DNA from: Campylobacterota bacterium
Lineage (GTDB): Bacteria; Campylobacterota; Campylobacteria; Campylobacterales; QNZT01
Assembly: GCA_022600175.1 (NCBI GenBank)
Contig: JAHZKW010000096.1
Span: 1 to 37,203 of the forward strand
Direction: 5' to 3'
Length of the DNA stretch: 37,203 bases
Under the pieces are notes generated by a model. The model ran no database searches and was not told where the DNA came from. It saw only the letters and a list, made by a program, of their open reading frames with translations. Shown one piece after another: positions 26,427 through 35,952 of this stretch. The number at the start of each line of letters is the position of its first letter. Position 1 is the stretch's first letter. The position numbers and the translations under genes are program-made.

Positions 26427-27682
26427 TAGTTCTCCACAACCCTTTCAAGATTCACCACTGCTTTTTGATACTCATACTCTGCTTGTGTGAGGTTATTTTG
26501 TGCTTGGGTAAGTAGTAGCCTTGCATCTAATAGATCTGTTGTAGAGTCTAGTTGTTGTTTAAAACGATTATTGGTCATTTGATAGTGCTCTTTTGCCTCT
26601 TCTATAGAGAGTTTTGCAACCTCTATCTGTCCAGCAGTAACTTTAAGCTTTTGAAGTGCTTGTTGAAGTTGTAGTTTGATTTCAAACTCTGTATTTTTGA
26701 TATCTTCATTGAGTGAGAGGATCGTTGTTTTATGGATCGCTTTTTGGTGTTTTGAGCGACCGCCGTTAAAAAGATCATAAGAGAGATTGATTGTACCTAC
26801 AACCTCATCATCAATGGATCCTAGCTCTCCATAAGAGAATTTATCAGGAAAAACTTCATCACCATATTTATTATAATCTAGTACAAAGTTTAGCTTTGGA
26901 TAATAGGTACTATTAACCGCTCTGATACTCTCTTTTTCACTCTCTTGAAGTGCTTGAAGATATTTGATCTCGTTACGGTTATCAAGGCTTTTTGTAAAAA
27001 GTGTTTGAAAGTTATCAAATCCGATACGTTTGATATCACTTTTTGTCAGTGATTTTAGATCAATTTCTTGATGTAGTAGATTAGAGAGGGCATTACTTGT
27101 ATCTACGACATCACTTTCAGCTTGTAGTTGCTCTTGTTTACTGTTTTGGAGTTCCACTTTTACTTTCAGGTATTGACTTTTTGGAATTAATCCTTGTTGG
27201 AAAAGGTTTGTGCTATCTTTGAGTTGATTTTCTAACAGTGTGACCGCTTCATTTGCAACCTCTCTCATCTGTAGTGCTTGAAGGAGTGAGAGATAGCTTG
27301 TTTTTGTTTTTTGTATCACATCTGAGGTTGTGGAGGCGAGTAAAAACTTTTGCGCCTGTGTTAAATGTTTTTGGCTTTTGATCGTATATTTGTCATAAAA
27401 GCCATTAAAAAGATTATAGTCAAAGTTTGCATTAAAAAGGCTCTCCTTTTTTTTAGAGATGAAGTTTTCAAAATCTCTTTTTTTATATTGATATGCCAGT
27501 GAAAGGTTAGGCAGATATGCTGAACCAGCGAGCTTTTCACTTGCCTTTGAAGTGTCGACTTTATGTTGATTTGAAGAGATGAGATGACTTTTTTCAAGTG
27601 CAATTTCGACCGCTTCATCGATAGTAAGTGCCATGAGATTACTCACGACACATAGCGATAGGATGATACTCTTAACTCTCAT
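26426..27682 (-). CDS. TolC-family outer membrane efflux channel
   Basis: 418 residues with a signal peptide (1-18, cleavage near LMA). Two long coiled-coil repeats typical of TolC/OEP proteins are visible, with LTIDEAVEIALEKS at the start and NRFKQQLDSTTDLLDARLLLTQAQ near the end. It forms the outer-membrane duct of the tripartite pump encoded upstream. Its ATG lies inside the end of the RND gene (11-bp overlap). Confidence 0.93.
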   Translation of the reverse strand: MRVKSIILSLCVVSNLMALTIDEAVEIALEKSHLISSNQHKVDTSKASEKLAGSAYLPNLSLAYQYKKRDFENFISKKKESLFNANFDYNLFNGFYDKYTIKSQKHLTQAQKFLLASTTSDVIQKTKTSYLSLLQALQMREVANEAVTLLENQLKDSTNLFQQGLIPKSQYLKVKVELQNSKQEQLQAESDVVDTSNALSNLLHQEIDLKSLTKSDIKRIGFDNFQTLFTKSLDNRNEIKYLQALQESEKESIRAVNSTYYPKLNFVLDYNKYGDEVFPDKFSYGELGSIDDEVVGTINLSYDLFNGGRSKHQKAIHKTTILSLNEDIKNTEFEIKLQLQQALQKLKVTAGQIEVAKLSIEEAKEHYQMTNNRFKQQLDSTTDLLDARLLLTQAQNNLTQAEYEYQKAVVNLERVVEN

Positions 27683-30600
27683 GGCTTGGCTCCTTTTTAT
27701 TGATTTTTTCCATCTTGATAAAGAACATCAAGAGTGCTGGGGTGATAAAGATTGTAAAAAATGTTGAGAGTGTTAATCCACCAGTGATAACACTACCCAG
27801 TCCTCTATAAAATTCACTACCTGGTCCAGGTGCTAATACCAGGGGTAACATACCAAAGATAGAGGTAAGTGAACTCATATAGATTGGTCTAATCCGACTT
27901 CGTGTCGCTTCAACAACTGCTTCTTTATGGGTATACCCACCACCTCTTAAAAGGTTTAGACTTTGATGTACAATCAAAATAGCATTGTTGACAACAATAC
28001 CGATGAGGATAATAAATCCAAGCATCGTAAGAATGTCTAATGGTTGAGGACCTAGTTTATTCACTAAATGTAATCCTAAAAACCCACCCGCCGTAGCCAA
28101 TGGTACAGTTGCCATGATGACCAATGGATAGATAAAGTTTCCAAATAGCGCACTCATAAGAAGGTAGATGATAACCAGTGCCATAATGATATTAAACGAT
28201 AACATCTCAATAGTGAGGCTGAGTTTATCTGCTGTACCACTTAAGGTAATCTCCAGATCTTTGGTGGCACCACTCTGTTCTACCTGAGGTAGTATACCGC
28301 CCTTGATGATCTCCATTGCCTCTTGGATCGTCATCCCTTTAGGCGGAGTGACTTGTAGGGTAATGGTTCTTTTTCCATTATAGTGTCTAATTTGACTAAT
28401 CCCTGTGGTTCTCTCTAGCTTTGCAAGTGAAGAGACAGGTACCAGTGATCCATCAGGTAGTGCGATTTGTTCATAGTAGATATCTTCTGGTGTTTTGATC
28501 TTTGAAGATGCTGCTTTGACAACAAGATCAATCTTTTTCTTACCATCTTGTTGGAAGTCACCTACTTGGCGTCCATTCATCAGCACATCAATACTCTCGC
28601 CAAAGCTACGTGTACTCATGCCTAGTGCACTCAAAGCATCACGATCAGGGATGAGTCTCACCTCTGGATAGAGCAGCTCAATAGAAGGTATAGGCCTCAC
28701 TTGTGAGCCTTGTATCGCTTGCATTGTGGCACCAAAGAGCATACCTCCTACATTAGCAATTTTTTCAATACTCTCTCCTGAGATATCGATATCAACAGTA
28801 TTACCTTCACCCACACCTTGTTCAAAAACGCCTGATTGTATACTCACTCCAAAGATACCTGGTAGAGAGTTTACGATAGGGGCATAAAGTGGGATAAGCT
28901 CTTTAGCTCGATCTTCATGACCACTGGTTCCACCAAAGAGGTGAAAATCCCCTAAACTGACATAAAAACCACGGTTGATTGGAGGAAAGCCATCTTTCTC
29001 TTGATTGACATAAGGGGCAATTTGTTCAAATAGATAAGTACCAATCTCATGTCTCTCATTATAAGAGAATCCTGGAGGTGGGATCAAAATGTTAAAAATA
29101 AGATTTCTATTTCCCTGAGGCAGGTAATCTGTCTTTGGAAAAAGCACCTTAATAGTCATCACCGATAGTGCTGTGAGTAACACAATCGTGATGATTCTGG
29201 TAGTTAAATTTTTCAAAGTTAAGTTCACTACCGCCATAATCATATTGGAGAGTTTTGTCCCAAAGTTAGCGATTGCTGATGGTTTGTTATCTTGATGACG
29301 CTCTGAGAAGAGTGCAATCTTTTTCCATAACATCGGAATTACGGAGATAGAGACAAAGAGTGAAAATGATACTGCAGATACCACGGCAATTGCAATATCT
29401 TTAAAGAGTTGTCCTGCCTCATCTTGTAAAAAGATGATTGGTAAAAATACAGCAACTGTGGTACTCGCAGAAGCGATCAGTGCTCCCCATACTTCACTTG
29501 TCCCTTGATAGGCTGCATCAGAAAGAGACTTTCCAAGCTTTCGATGTCTATCGATATTTTCAAGTACAACAATGGCCGAGTCAACCAACATTCCCACCGC
29601 AAAGGCAAGTCCTGCAAGTGAGATGGTATTTAAACTTCGTCCTAGCATATCTAAGATGATAAATGATGCAATGATAGAGATAGGGATTGCCACAGCAGCA
29701 ACAGCTGTTGGAGCAATACTACGTAAAAAGAGGATTAACATGATAATTGCAAGTACACCACCGATCATGATGTTTTGTTTTACCAAGTCAACAGAACCTA
29801 CGATATAGGGGCGTTGATCAAAAAGCCATAAAATTTTGAGTCCATTTTGGGCTAATAACCCTTCATTGAGTTTGTGGACTGCATTTTCGACCTTATTGGT
29901 AAGTTCTACGATATTGGCGGATGCTGTGGGTTGGATACCCATGAAGAGACCATCTTTACCAAGAAACATCGCTACACCTGCTTTATCTTCATAACCAAAG
30001 CTAATGGTTGCAACATCTTTAAGCAAGATTCTTTGTTCTCTATCAGAGAAGAGGGTGATATTTTCGATGGTTTTTGGATCACGCAATTTACCTGTGGTTC
30101 TGATACGGTAACTTTTACGCTCTACATTTTGAATACCTGCAGAGATATCTACATTTTCATTTTTAATGATATTCATCACTTCTGGAATGGTAAGACCAAA
30201 CTGTGCGAGTTTAGCAGTATCTAAGATGATTTGCATCTCTTTTTCAGTACCACCAATTTGCATAATATCTGCCACACCATCAATACGATCAAAATTCTCT
30301 CTAATGTCATTCTCATAAAATGTTTTATAGGTATCAATATGGTTTTGATTTCCATCTGCGGTTTGAAGCATCATCCAGATGACAGGACTTGCTTGTGAAG
30401 ATTTGATGATAGGTTGTTCCACGTTTTCAGGATAGCTTGGGACTTCATTGAGTTTATTTGAAACATCAAGTAGTATTTGATTGCTATCTACACCAAGGTT
30501 AAATGTGAGGGTGATCTCTCCAAGGTTATCTTGTGAGGAACTCTCATAGCTGATTAAGTTGTTTAAACTTTTGAGTACTTTTTCTTGCTCCTCTATGATA

Positions 30601-30785
30601 TCTTGCTCGATCTCATAAGGGGTAGCCCCTGGCCAAATAGTGGTGACTTTGATTTCAGGTTTTGTCACTGAAGGGGTGAGTTGATAAGGTAACTTATCAA
30701 GTGCTAAAAATCCAAAAAGAAGTGCAATGAGTACAGCAACGATCACTGTAACAGAATTCTTGATGGAGAACTGTATTAGGTTCAT
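27672..30785 (-). CDS. RND-family efflux transporter permease (HAE-1-like)
   Basis: 1037 residues, 12 membrane helices in the usual 1+5, 1+5 arrangement with two large periplasmic loops. The N-terminus FSIKNSVTVIVAVLIALLFG and porter-domain WPGATPYEIEQDI are typical. The TM4 segment AFAVGMLVDSAIVVLENIDR carries the proton-relay Asp and matches hydrophobe/amphiphile exporters rather than heavy-metal CusA types. It uses the proton gradient to export substrates from the periplasm or inner membrane. The substrate is unknown; drugs, solvents or fatty acids are possible. It begins 12 bp after the adaptor gene. Confidence 0.95.
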   Translation of the reverse strand: MNLIQFSIKNSVTVIVAVLIALLFGFLALDKLPYQLTPSVTKPEIKVTTIWPGATPYEIEQDIIEEQEKVLKSLNNLISYESSSQDNLGEITLTFNLGVDSNQILLDVSNKLNEVPSYPENVEQPIIKSSQASPVIWMMLQTADGNQNHIDTYKTFYENDIRENFDRIDGVADIMQIGGTEKEMQIILDTAKLAQFGLTIPEVMNIIKNENVDISAGIQNVERKSYRIRTTGKLRDPKTIENITLFSDREQRILLKDVATISFGYEDKAGVAMFLGKDGLFMGIQPTASANIVELTNKVENAVHKLNEGLLAQNGLKILWLFDQRPYIVGSVDLVKQNIMIGGVLAIIMLILFLRSIAPTAVAAVAIPISIIASFIILDMLGRSLNTISLAGLAFAVGMLVDSAIVVLENIDRHRKLGKSLSDAAYQGTSEVWGALIASASTTVAVFLPIIFLQDEAGQLFKDIAIAVVSAVSFSLFVSISVIPMLWKKIALFSERHQDNKPSAIANFGTKLSNMIMAVVNLTLKNLTTRIITIVLLTALSVMTIKVLFPKTDYLPQGNRNLIFNILIPPPGFSYNERHEIGTYLFEQIAPYVNQEKDGFPPINRGFYVSLGDFHLFGGTSGHEDRAKELIPLYAPIVNSLPGIFGVSIQSGVFEQGVGEGNTVDIDISGESIEKIANVGGMLFGATMQAIQGSQVRPIPSIELLYPEVRLIPDRDALSALGMSTRSFGESIDVLMNGRQVGDFQQDGKKKIDLVVKAASSKIKTPEDIYYEQIALPDGSLVPVSSLAKLERTTGISQIRHYNGKRTITLQVTPPKGMTIQEAMEIIKGGILPQVEQSGATKDLEITLSGTADKLSLTIEMLSFNIIMALVIIYLLMSALFGNFIYPLVIMATVPLATAGGFLGLHLVNKLGPQPLDILTMLGFIILIGIVVNNAILIVHQSLNLLRGGGYTHKEAVVEATRSRIRPIYMSSLTSIFGMLPLVLAPGPGSEFYRGLGSVITGGLTLSTFFTIFITPALLMFFIKMEKINKKEPSHES

Positions 30786-30797
30786 AAAATACTCCTA

Positions 30798-31829
30798 TTA
30801 ATTTTTCGGTTGGATCGGCATGTTTGGAAAGATTCTTTCATTTCCTTTGATAACGACCTGCATATCAGGTTTAAGCATTGGTGACTCTACGGCAACTTTA
30901 TCTTGAAAAAACCCTATGATAGTTACTGGTACCATCTGTGCAACACCATTAGCATTGAAAAAGAGTACCTGTTGTCCAAATCTTTTAATCACACCATCCC
31001 GTGGTATGAGAAGTGCTTTTTCAAAGGCTGCATTAGGCAAAGCGATAGAAGCTTGCATCCCTTCATAGAGTGCTTGGTCACTTTTAAGGGTGATTTTGAG
31101 TGGAAAAGTTCGGGTATTTTTATTCCCTACAGGGATAATACCTTTGATTTTTCCTTGATAATTTTTTTCACCAATTTTGACATCTATTGTTTGATCAGGT
31201 GTAACACTGTTGACAAAAGCTTCTGGAATATTGACCGTAATATCAGCGATATAAGGATTAACGATTTGTGCAACTGCACTGCCTGCATTGACCCACTCTG
31301 CAATATCTACATTTCGTGAAGCAATAATTCCATCATAAGGTGCATAGATACCTTTTTTCTTTTTTTCAATCAAAAGCGCATCCAACTGTGCTTTTAAAGC
31401 ATTGACACGTGAGCTAAAACCTGTGGTTGCAAATCGCACGGTATCATATTCTGATTGTGCAATACTTTGATCTTGAAGTAGGGTTTTGTACCGTTTCATA
31501 TCTTTAGCTGATTTGGTGTAGTTTGCTCTAGCTTCCGCTAGAGACTCTTTGGCCGCTTGAATATTTTTATCAAGTATTGCACTATCAAGTGAGACTAAGA
31601 GCGTTCCTTTTTTGACACTATCGCCACTGTCAAAAAAGATTTTTGTGACTTTGCCGCTGGTCTCTGAGGCAAGGTCTGATTTTTGGTTGAAGTAGAGTGT
31701 TCCTACAAAACTTTGTAAACGTTTAACCTCACCTTGGGTTAACGGTGCCACCTCTACAAGTGATGCCTTTGGTGCTGGACCTTCTGCCCACAAAAATAGT
31801 GGTACAATGATTAATAAAATTCTTAACAT
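30798..31829 (-). CDS. RND efflux periplasmic adaptor (membrane fusion protein)
   Basis: 343 residues. A short signal sequence (1-16, LFLWA) is followed by the lipoyl/hairpin region. GKVTKIFFDSGDSVKKGTLLVSLD is the first lipoyl half (interrupted here only by reading), a coiled coil spans about 75-130, and GIYAPYDGIIASRNVDIAEWV is the second half. A beta-barrel domain and a membrane-proximal domain complete it. It links the pump to the TolC-type channel. Its ATG overlaps the marR stop by 7 bp (ATGTTAA), which fits co-translation with its repressor. Confidence 0.93.
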   Translation of the reverse strand: MLRILLIIVPLFLWAEGPAPKASLVEVAPLTQGEVKRLQSFVGTLYFNQKSDLASETSGKVTKIFFDSGDSVKKGTLLVSLDSAILDKNIQAAKESLAEARANYTKSAKDMKRYKTLLQDQSIAQSEYDTVRFATTGFSSRVNALKAQLDALLIEKKKKGIYAPYDGIIASRNVDIAEWVNAGSAVAQIVNPYIADITVNIPEAFVNSVTPDQTIDVKIGEKNYQGKIKGIIPVGNKNTRTFPLKITLKSDQALYEGMQASIALPNAAFEKALLIPRDGVIKRFGQQVLFFNANGVAQMVPVTIIGFFQDKVAVESPMLKPDMQVVIKGNERIFPNMPIQPKN

Positions 31830-32290
31830 TCTTTATCCTTTTGTAATCTTTTTACTTCTTCTGAAATATTCATCTCTCTTAATTGCGCCAAGACTTTTAG
31901 CGCAACCTCTCTCTCATGTTGATCAATTCTCTGTTCGATATTCATTTTTGCGATTTTCAAACAGGCACCGATCTCATCATAGAGATTTTGTCCTTTTTGT
32001 GTCATCGTAACAAGTGATGCGCGACGATCTGTAGGGGAGGGAGATTTGTTGATAAAACCTCTTTTTTCTAACGAATCAATCAACCTTGTCACTGTAGGTT
32101 TATCTTTATAGATTAATTCAGCAATTTGACTGAGTGTTAAATTATCTTGATCATTGAGTACACATAAGACGCCATACTGTTCAGTATAGATATCATAGGG
32201 TTTCAAAAAATCATTGAAATTATTACGCATCAAATTGGCGGTGATATGGATTTGGTATCCTAATGCCGTCTCTTTGTCAAAATGTTTCAT
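31823..32290 (-). CDS. MarR-family transcriptional regulator
   Basis: 155 residues from the ATG at 32290 (AAGGAT upstream; an earlier in-frame start lacks a ribosome site). The winged helix-turn-helix reads NLTLSQIAELIYKDKPTVTRLIDSLEKRGFI, shown in shorter form as LSQIAELI and TVTRLIDSLE, with the wing SPTDRRAS and dimer helices at both ends. It probably represses its own operon and dissociates on binding a pump substrate. A perfect 16-bp palindrome lies 17 bp upstream of its start codon. Confidence 0.92.
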   Translation of the reverse strand: MKHFDKETALGYQIHITANLMRNNFNDFLKPYDIYTEQYGVLCVLNDQDNLTLSQIAELIYKDKPTVTRLIDSLEKRGFINKSPSPTDRRASLVTMTQKGQNLYDEIGACLKIAKMNIEQRIDQHEREVALKVLAQLREMNISEEVKRLQKDKEC

Positions 32291-32306
32291 AGCTACTATC
32301 CTTATA

Positions 32307-32322
32307 AGTTGTATATACAACT
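32307..32322. promoter_or_regulatory. Probable MarR operator (perfect 16-bp palindrome)
   Basis: AGTTGTATATACAACT is its own reverse complement. It sits between the marR start codon and a -10-like TATAAT on the minus strand (about 32333-32338), so a bound dimer would block the start of transcription. TTGT...ACAA half-sites fit MarR-family sites. It is also about 90-100 bp upstream of the divergent methyltransferase gene and could affect that gene too. Confidence 0.7.
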
Positions 32323-32409
32323 ATATACTATGCAATTATAGTCTACACAACTTTAAAGTACTCTAAAGGATATGTTATGATTACATAAATTAATTACATG
32401 GAGATTACA

Positions 32410-32982
32410 GTGGCATATGAAGATAAAGTACGTTGGAATGAAAAGTACCTTAGTATGGATGTGCCAACAACACCCATTCGTTTGGTGGAAGACTTTTATC
32501 ACTTAAGTAGCGGTAAACAGGCACTTGATGTCGCCTGTGGGTTAGGAAGACATGCAAAGTTTGTAGCACAAAAAGGTTATTTTGTTGATGCTTTAGATAT
32601 CAGTAGTGTTGCGATCGAAAAGTTACAAAATATTGATAATATTAACCCTTATGAAGTTGATTTTGATACGTATACTTTCACCAAAGAAAAGTATGATTTA
32701 GCGATTTGTACTTATTTTTTAGATCGAAAGTTGTTTTCCCAAATACATGAGAGTTTAAAAGAGGGTGGAGTTTTACTCTATGAAACGTTTGTCTATCACC
32801 CTGAAAATGAACGTGTTCCTAAAAATAGAGATTTTTTATTAGAACCAGGAGAGTTAGAGAGAGAATTTGGTGATCAATATACTTTATTGCATATGCAAGA
32901 GTCCTGGGGTAGGGATGGACAAGGTTATAAATCTTTGATAGGATCTATGGTTGCCAAAAAAAATATTTTGGCAGATGTTTAG
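32410..32982 (+). CDS. Class I SAM-dependent methyltransferase (TehB-like)
   Basis: 190 residues from the GTG at 32410, preceded by GGAG at a 7-base spacing. An in-frame ATG at 32398 would add four residues but has no ribosome site. Motif I for S-adenosylmethionine is LDVACGLGRHAKFVA, with the acidic end of strand 2 at DALDIS. It has the compact layout of TehB-like small-molecule methyltransferases, and the substrate is unknown. It is divergent from the marR efflux operon and shares its control region, so a joint detoxification response is possible (inference). Confidence 0.82.
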   Translation: MAYEDKVRWNEKYLSMDVPTTPIRLVEDFYHLSSGKQALDVACGLGRHAKFVAQKGYFVDALDISSVAIEKLQNIDNINPYEVDFDTYTFTKEKYDLAICTYFLDRKLFSQIHESLKEGGVLLYETFVYHPENERVPKNRDFLLEPGELEREFGDQYTLLHMQESWGRDGQGYKSLIGSMVAKKNILADV

Positions 32983-32996
32983 AGCTTTACGGTCTG

Positions 32997-33113
32997 TTAA
33001 TTTTGTGGTTTGAATTTTTTCACTAAGAAGATTCCAATTGCAATCATCACTAAGATGACTGCAATGGTGCCAAAAATAAAATCAAGTGATATCGGTTGGC
33101 TAAGATCAGGCAT
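32997..33113 (-). CDS. 38-residue membrane microprotein coupled to ileS
   Basis: A short frame from the ATG at 33113 to TAA at 32997. It reads [12 protein letters not shown], then a hydrophobic helix of about 20 residues (FGTIAVILVMIAIGIFLV), then a basic tail KKFKPQN, so a single-pass protein with a cytosolic C-terminus is expected. The start shares one base with the ileS stop (TAATG), and the ileS tail would supply ribosomes by re-initiation. The polarity (short polar start, helix, positive tail) is what a real small membrane protein shows. No family is recognised. Confidence 0.6.
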   Translation of the reverse strand: MPDLSQPISLDFIFGTIAVILVMIAIGIFLVKKFKPQN

Positions 33114-35860
33114 TAGTTTAAGACCTCATCACATCTTTGACAAAGGGTCTCTTCATCTTTACTGTTGAGTTTCCAGCATCTTGGACACTTCGCTTTATTG
33201 GCTAAAGCTATTTTAAATACTGACCCTGTTACGTCAAATGTTGCAATTGCCTCTTGTTCCGTTAAGTCGCTTACTTCACTGACTGTAAACCAATCCTCTG
33301 CATCTGTGTTATCAAGTGCTGCAACAACAGCAGAGTCTGTTTGTATAGATAATTCTAAAGTAGCTTTGATCTTTTTCTCTTTTTTCAAACCATCTACAAT
33401 CTCAAAGAACTTCTCTCTTGCTTCCATCATGTGTGTTTCATCAAACTCAATAGCAGTACTTTCAAGTGGTGTATAAAGTAGGTCAAAAACATCTTCTGCA
33501 TCATCTTTGATTACCTTTGGTGCATACTCTAAAACTTCATCTATAGTATAGGTAAGTACAGGTGCAAGTAGTGCCATCATCCCTTTGGTGATTACTGCCA
33601 TCGCACTTTGTGCAGAACGACGCATCGCATCATCTTTTGCATTACAGTAGAGACGATCTTTTGAGATATCCATATGAATTCCACTAAGCTCCACAGTGAT
33701 AAAGTGGTTGAGTAGTGAGAGCCCTTTAGAGAATTCATAACTTTTAAAGTATGTTTCTACCTGATCAAAGACTTTTTTAGCCTTGTTGACAATCCACTTA
33801 TCTAAAGTACCCATCTCATCCAGTGGTATAATCGTCTCTAAGTCATCGATATTGGATAGTAAAAATCTTAATGTATTTCTTGTTTTACGGTACTGCTCAG
33901 CCATCTGTTTTAAGATATCGTCACTGATCTTTTGGTCACCCATATAATCAACCATACCCACCCAAAGTCTCAAGATCTCAACACCAAACTTTTTACTGAT
34001 ATCTTCTGGTGAGACAACATTTCCTTTAGATTTACTCATCTTCTGCCCTTTGGCATCATTGGTAAATCCATGTGTGATAAGGTTTTTGTATGGTGATTTG
34101 TTGTTGACCGCTGAGCTGATCAATAGTGAACTTTGAAACCAACCTCTATGTTGGTCACTACCCTCAAGATAGATATCTGCACTATACGCTCCTGCATCAT
34201 ACTCACGAGACTTGAGTACTGCTTGCCATGTAGAGCCACTGTCAAACCAAACATCTAAGATATCTGTTACTTTTTCTAAGTTTTCAGGATCAAGCCCGCT
34301 TCCTGGATAGAGTAGTTCTCTGATCTCCATCTCCCACCAAACATCTGTCCCTTTTTGTTCAAAGATCATCGCTAGAAAATTGAGTACTTTTTCATCTAAG
34401 ATCACTTCACCTGTTGTTTTGTCTCTAAAAAAGGCGATAGGCACACCCCAATCTCTTTGTCGTGAGATACACCAATCTGGCCTGTTCTCAATCATCGAAC
34501 TTAGACGGTTACGTCCTGTCTCTGGATAAAATTTCACATTTGCGATCTCATCCATAGCCGTTTCTCTTAGTGTCTTGTCACCATTTTTTTGGTCCATCGC
34601 GATAAACCATTGGCGTGTTGCTCTATAGATAACAGGCTTATGTGTTCTCCAGCAAAATGGATAGGAGTGGGTAAACTTTGACATCTTTAAAAGGCTATCC
34701 CCCAAGATCTCTAAAATAGGTTCATTAGATTTAAAGATATGCATCCCTACAAAGTTTTCAGGATTTGGTAAAAGTTTCTCTCTGACCACAGTCTCATCAA
34801 AAAGACCACCATCATCAACAGGCATAATCACTTCAAGAGCATACTTGAGTCCTACACGATAATCATCCTCACCATGACCTGGTGCAGTGTGTACACATCC
34901 ACTACCGCCATCCATCATGACATGATCACCGAGTAATATTTGCGAACGCCTACCGTTAAGTGGATTAGCTGCAAATAGGTTTTCGATTATTTCACCTTTA
35001 AAGGTCTGTGCAATCACACCTGAAAAGACAGCTTCTGCAAAGAGACTCTCATAACGTGCTTTAGCAACGATATAACCATCAGTGGTTAAGACATAATCTT
35101 CCTCAGGATTTAGAGAGATTCCCATATTTGCCGGGAGTGTCCAAGGTGTCGTTGTCCAGATGACCACAGCAGCACGATCAACACCTAACTTTGCTTTAGC
35201 CTCATCTTCTAACTCAAAAGCAACATAGATGGAGTAATCCTCTTTATCTTCATACTCAACTTCTGCTTCAGCGAGTGCCGTTTTGGCTGCCCATGACCAA
35301 TAGACAGGTTTACTTCGTTCTATTAAAAGCCCTTTATGTGCGATATTGCAGAGTGTTCTAAAGATATCTGCTTCAAAAGCATACTTCATCGTAAGGTAGG
35401 GATTTTCCCAATCTGCAACAATACCTAGGTTTTTAAAAGAGTCTTTTTGTATACCTACAAATTTGTCAGCATGTTCACGACAGAGTCGTCGAATAGTTGC
35501 TTTTGGTAATGTCTCTTTTTTTTCAGTGCCTAGTTTTTTTTCAACTTGTTGTTCTATTGGAAGACCATGGCAATCCCAACCTGGTACATAACGTATATTT
35601 TTTCCAAAGAAGTAATTGCTTTTGACTACAATATCTTTAAGGATTTTATTGAGTGCATGTCCGATGTGAATATTGCCATTGGCATAAGGTGGCCCATCAT
35701 GGAGAGTAAAAGAGGGCGCGTCTTTACGACTCTGTGTCATTTTTTTGTAGACATCTTTCTCTTCAAACCATCGCTTATATCTAATGGGTTCATTTTGTGG
35801 TAAGTTGCCACGCATAGGGAATTTTGTATTTGGTAAAAGTAGGGTATTTTTGTAATCCAT
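33113..35860 (-). CDS. ileS: Isoleucyl-tRNA synthetase
   Basis: 915 residues, a class I synthetase charging tRNA-Ile. The HIGH-type motif is in [14 protein letters not shown], followed by the CP1 editing domain ([12 protein letters not shown]) and the KMSKS motif in [13 protein letters not shown]-terminal zinc site has CPRCW and CQRCD. Domain order and length are those of the bacterial type with the C-terminal zinc finger, which is usually mupirocin sensitive. It is divergent from the cinA-like gene by about 90 bp and couples to a microprotein at its 3' end. Confidence 0.97.
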   Translation of the reverse strand: MDYKNTLLLPNTKFPMRGNLPQNEPIRYKRWFEEKDVYKKMTQSRKDAPSFTLHDGPPYANGNIHIGHALNKILKDIVVKSNYFFGKNIRYVPGWDCHGLPIEQQVEKKLGTEKKETLPKATIRRLCREHADKFVGIQKDSFKNLGIVADWENPYLTMKYAFEADIFRTLCNIAHKGLLIERSKPVYWSWAAKTALAEAEVEYEDKEDYSIYVAFELEDEAKAKLGVDRAAVVIWTTTPWTLPANMGISLNPEEDYVLTTDGYIVAKARYESLFAEAVFSGVIAQTFKGEIIENLFAANPLNGRRSQILLGDHVMMDGGSGCVHTAPGHGEDDYRVGLKYALEVIMPVDDGGLFDETVVREKLLPNPENFVGMHIFKSNEPILEILGDSLLKMSKFTHSYPFCWRTHKPVIYRATRQWFIAMDQKNGDKTLRETAMDEIANVKFYPETGRNRLSSMIENRPDWCISRQRDWGVPIAFFRDKTTGEVILDEKVLNFLAMIFEQKGTDVWWEMEIRELLYPGSGLDPENLEKVTDILDVWFDSGSTWQAVLKSREYDAGAYSADIYLEGSDQHRGWFQSSLLISSAVNNKSPYKNLITHGFTNDAKGQKMSKSKGNVVSPEDISKKFGVEILRLWVGMVDYMGDQKISDDILKQMAEQYRKTRNTLRFLLSNIDDLETIIPLDEMGTLDKWIVNKAKKVFDQVETYFKSYEFSKGLSLLNHFITVELSGIHMDISKDRLYCNAKDDAMRRSAQSAMAVITKGMMALLAPVLTYTIDEVLEYAPKVIKDDAEDVFDLLYTPLESTAIEFDETHMMEAREKFFEIVDGLKKEKKIKATLELSIQTDSAVVAALDNTDAEDWFTVSEVSDLTEQEAIATFDVTGSVFKIALANKAKCPRCWKLNSKDEETLCQRCDEVLN

Positions 35861-35952
35861 CGAACGTATACTCCATAGTATAAAATATCGCGGATTTTAG
35901 CGAAAAAGCCCTTATATGGTGCTAATTTGATATAATTTTGCAAAGGAAACAG

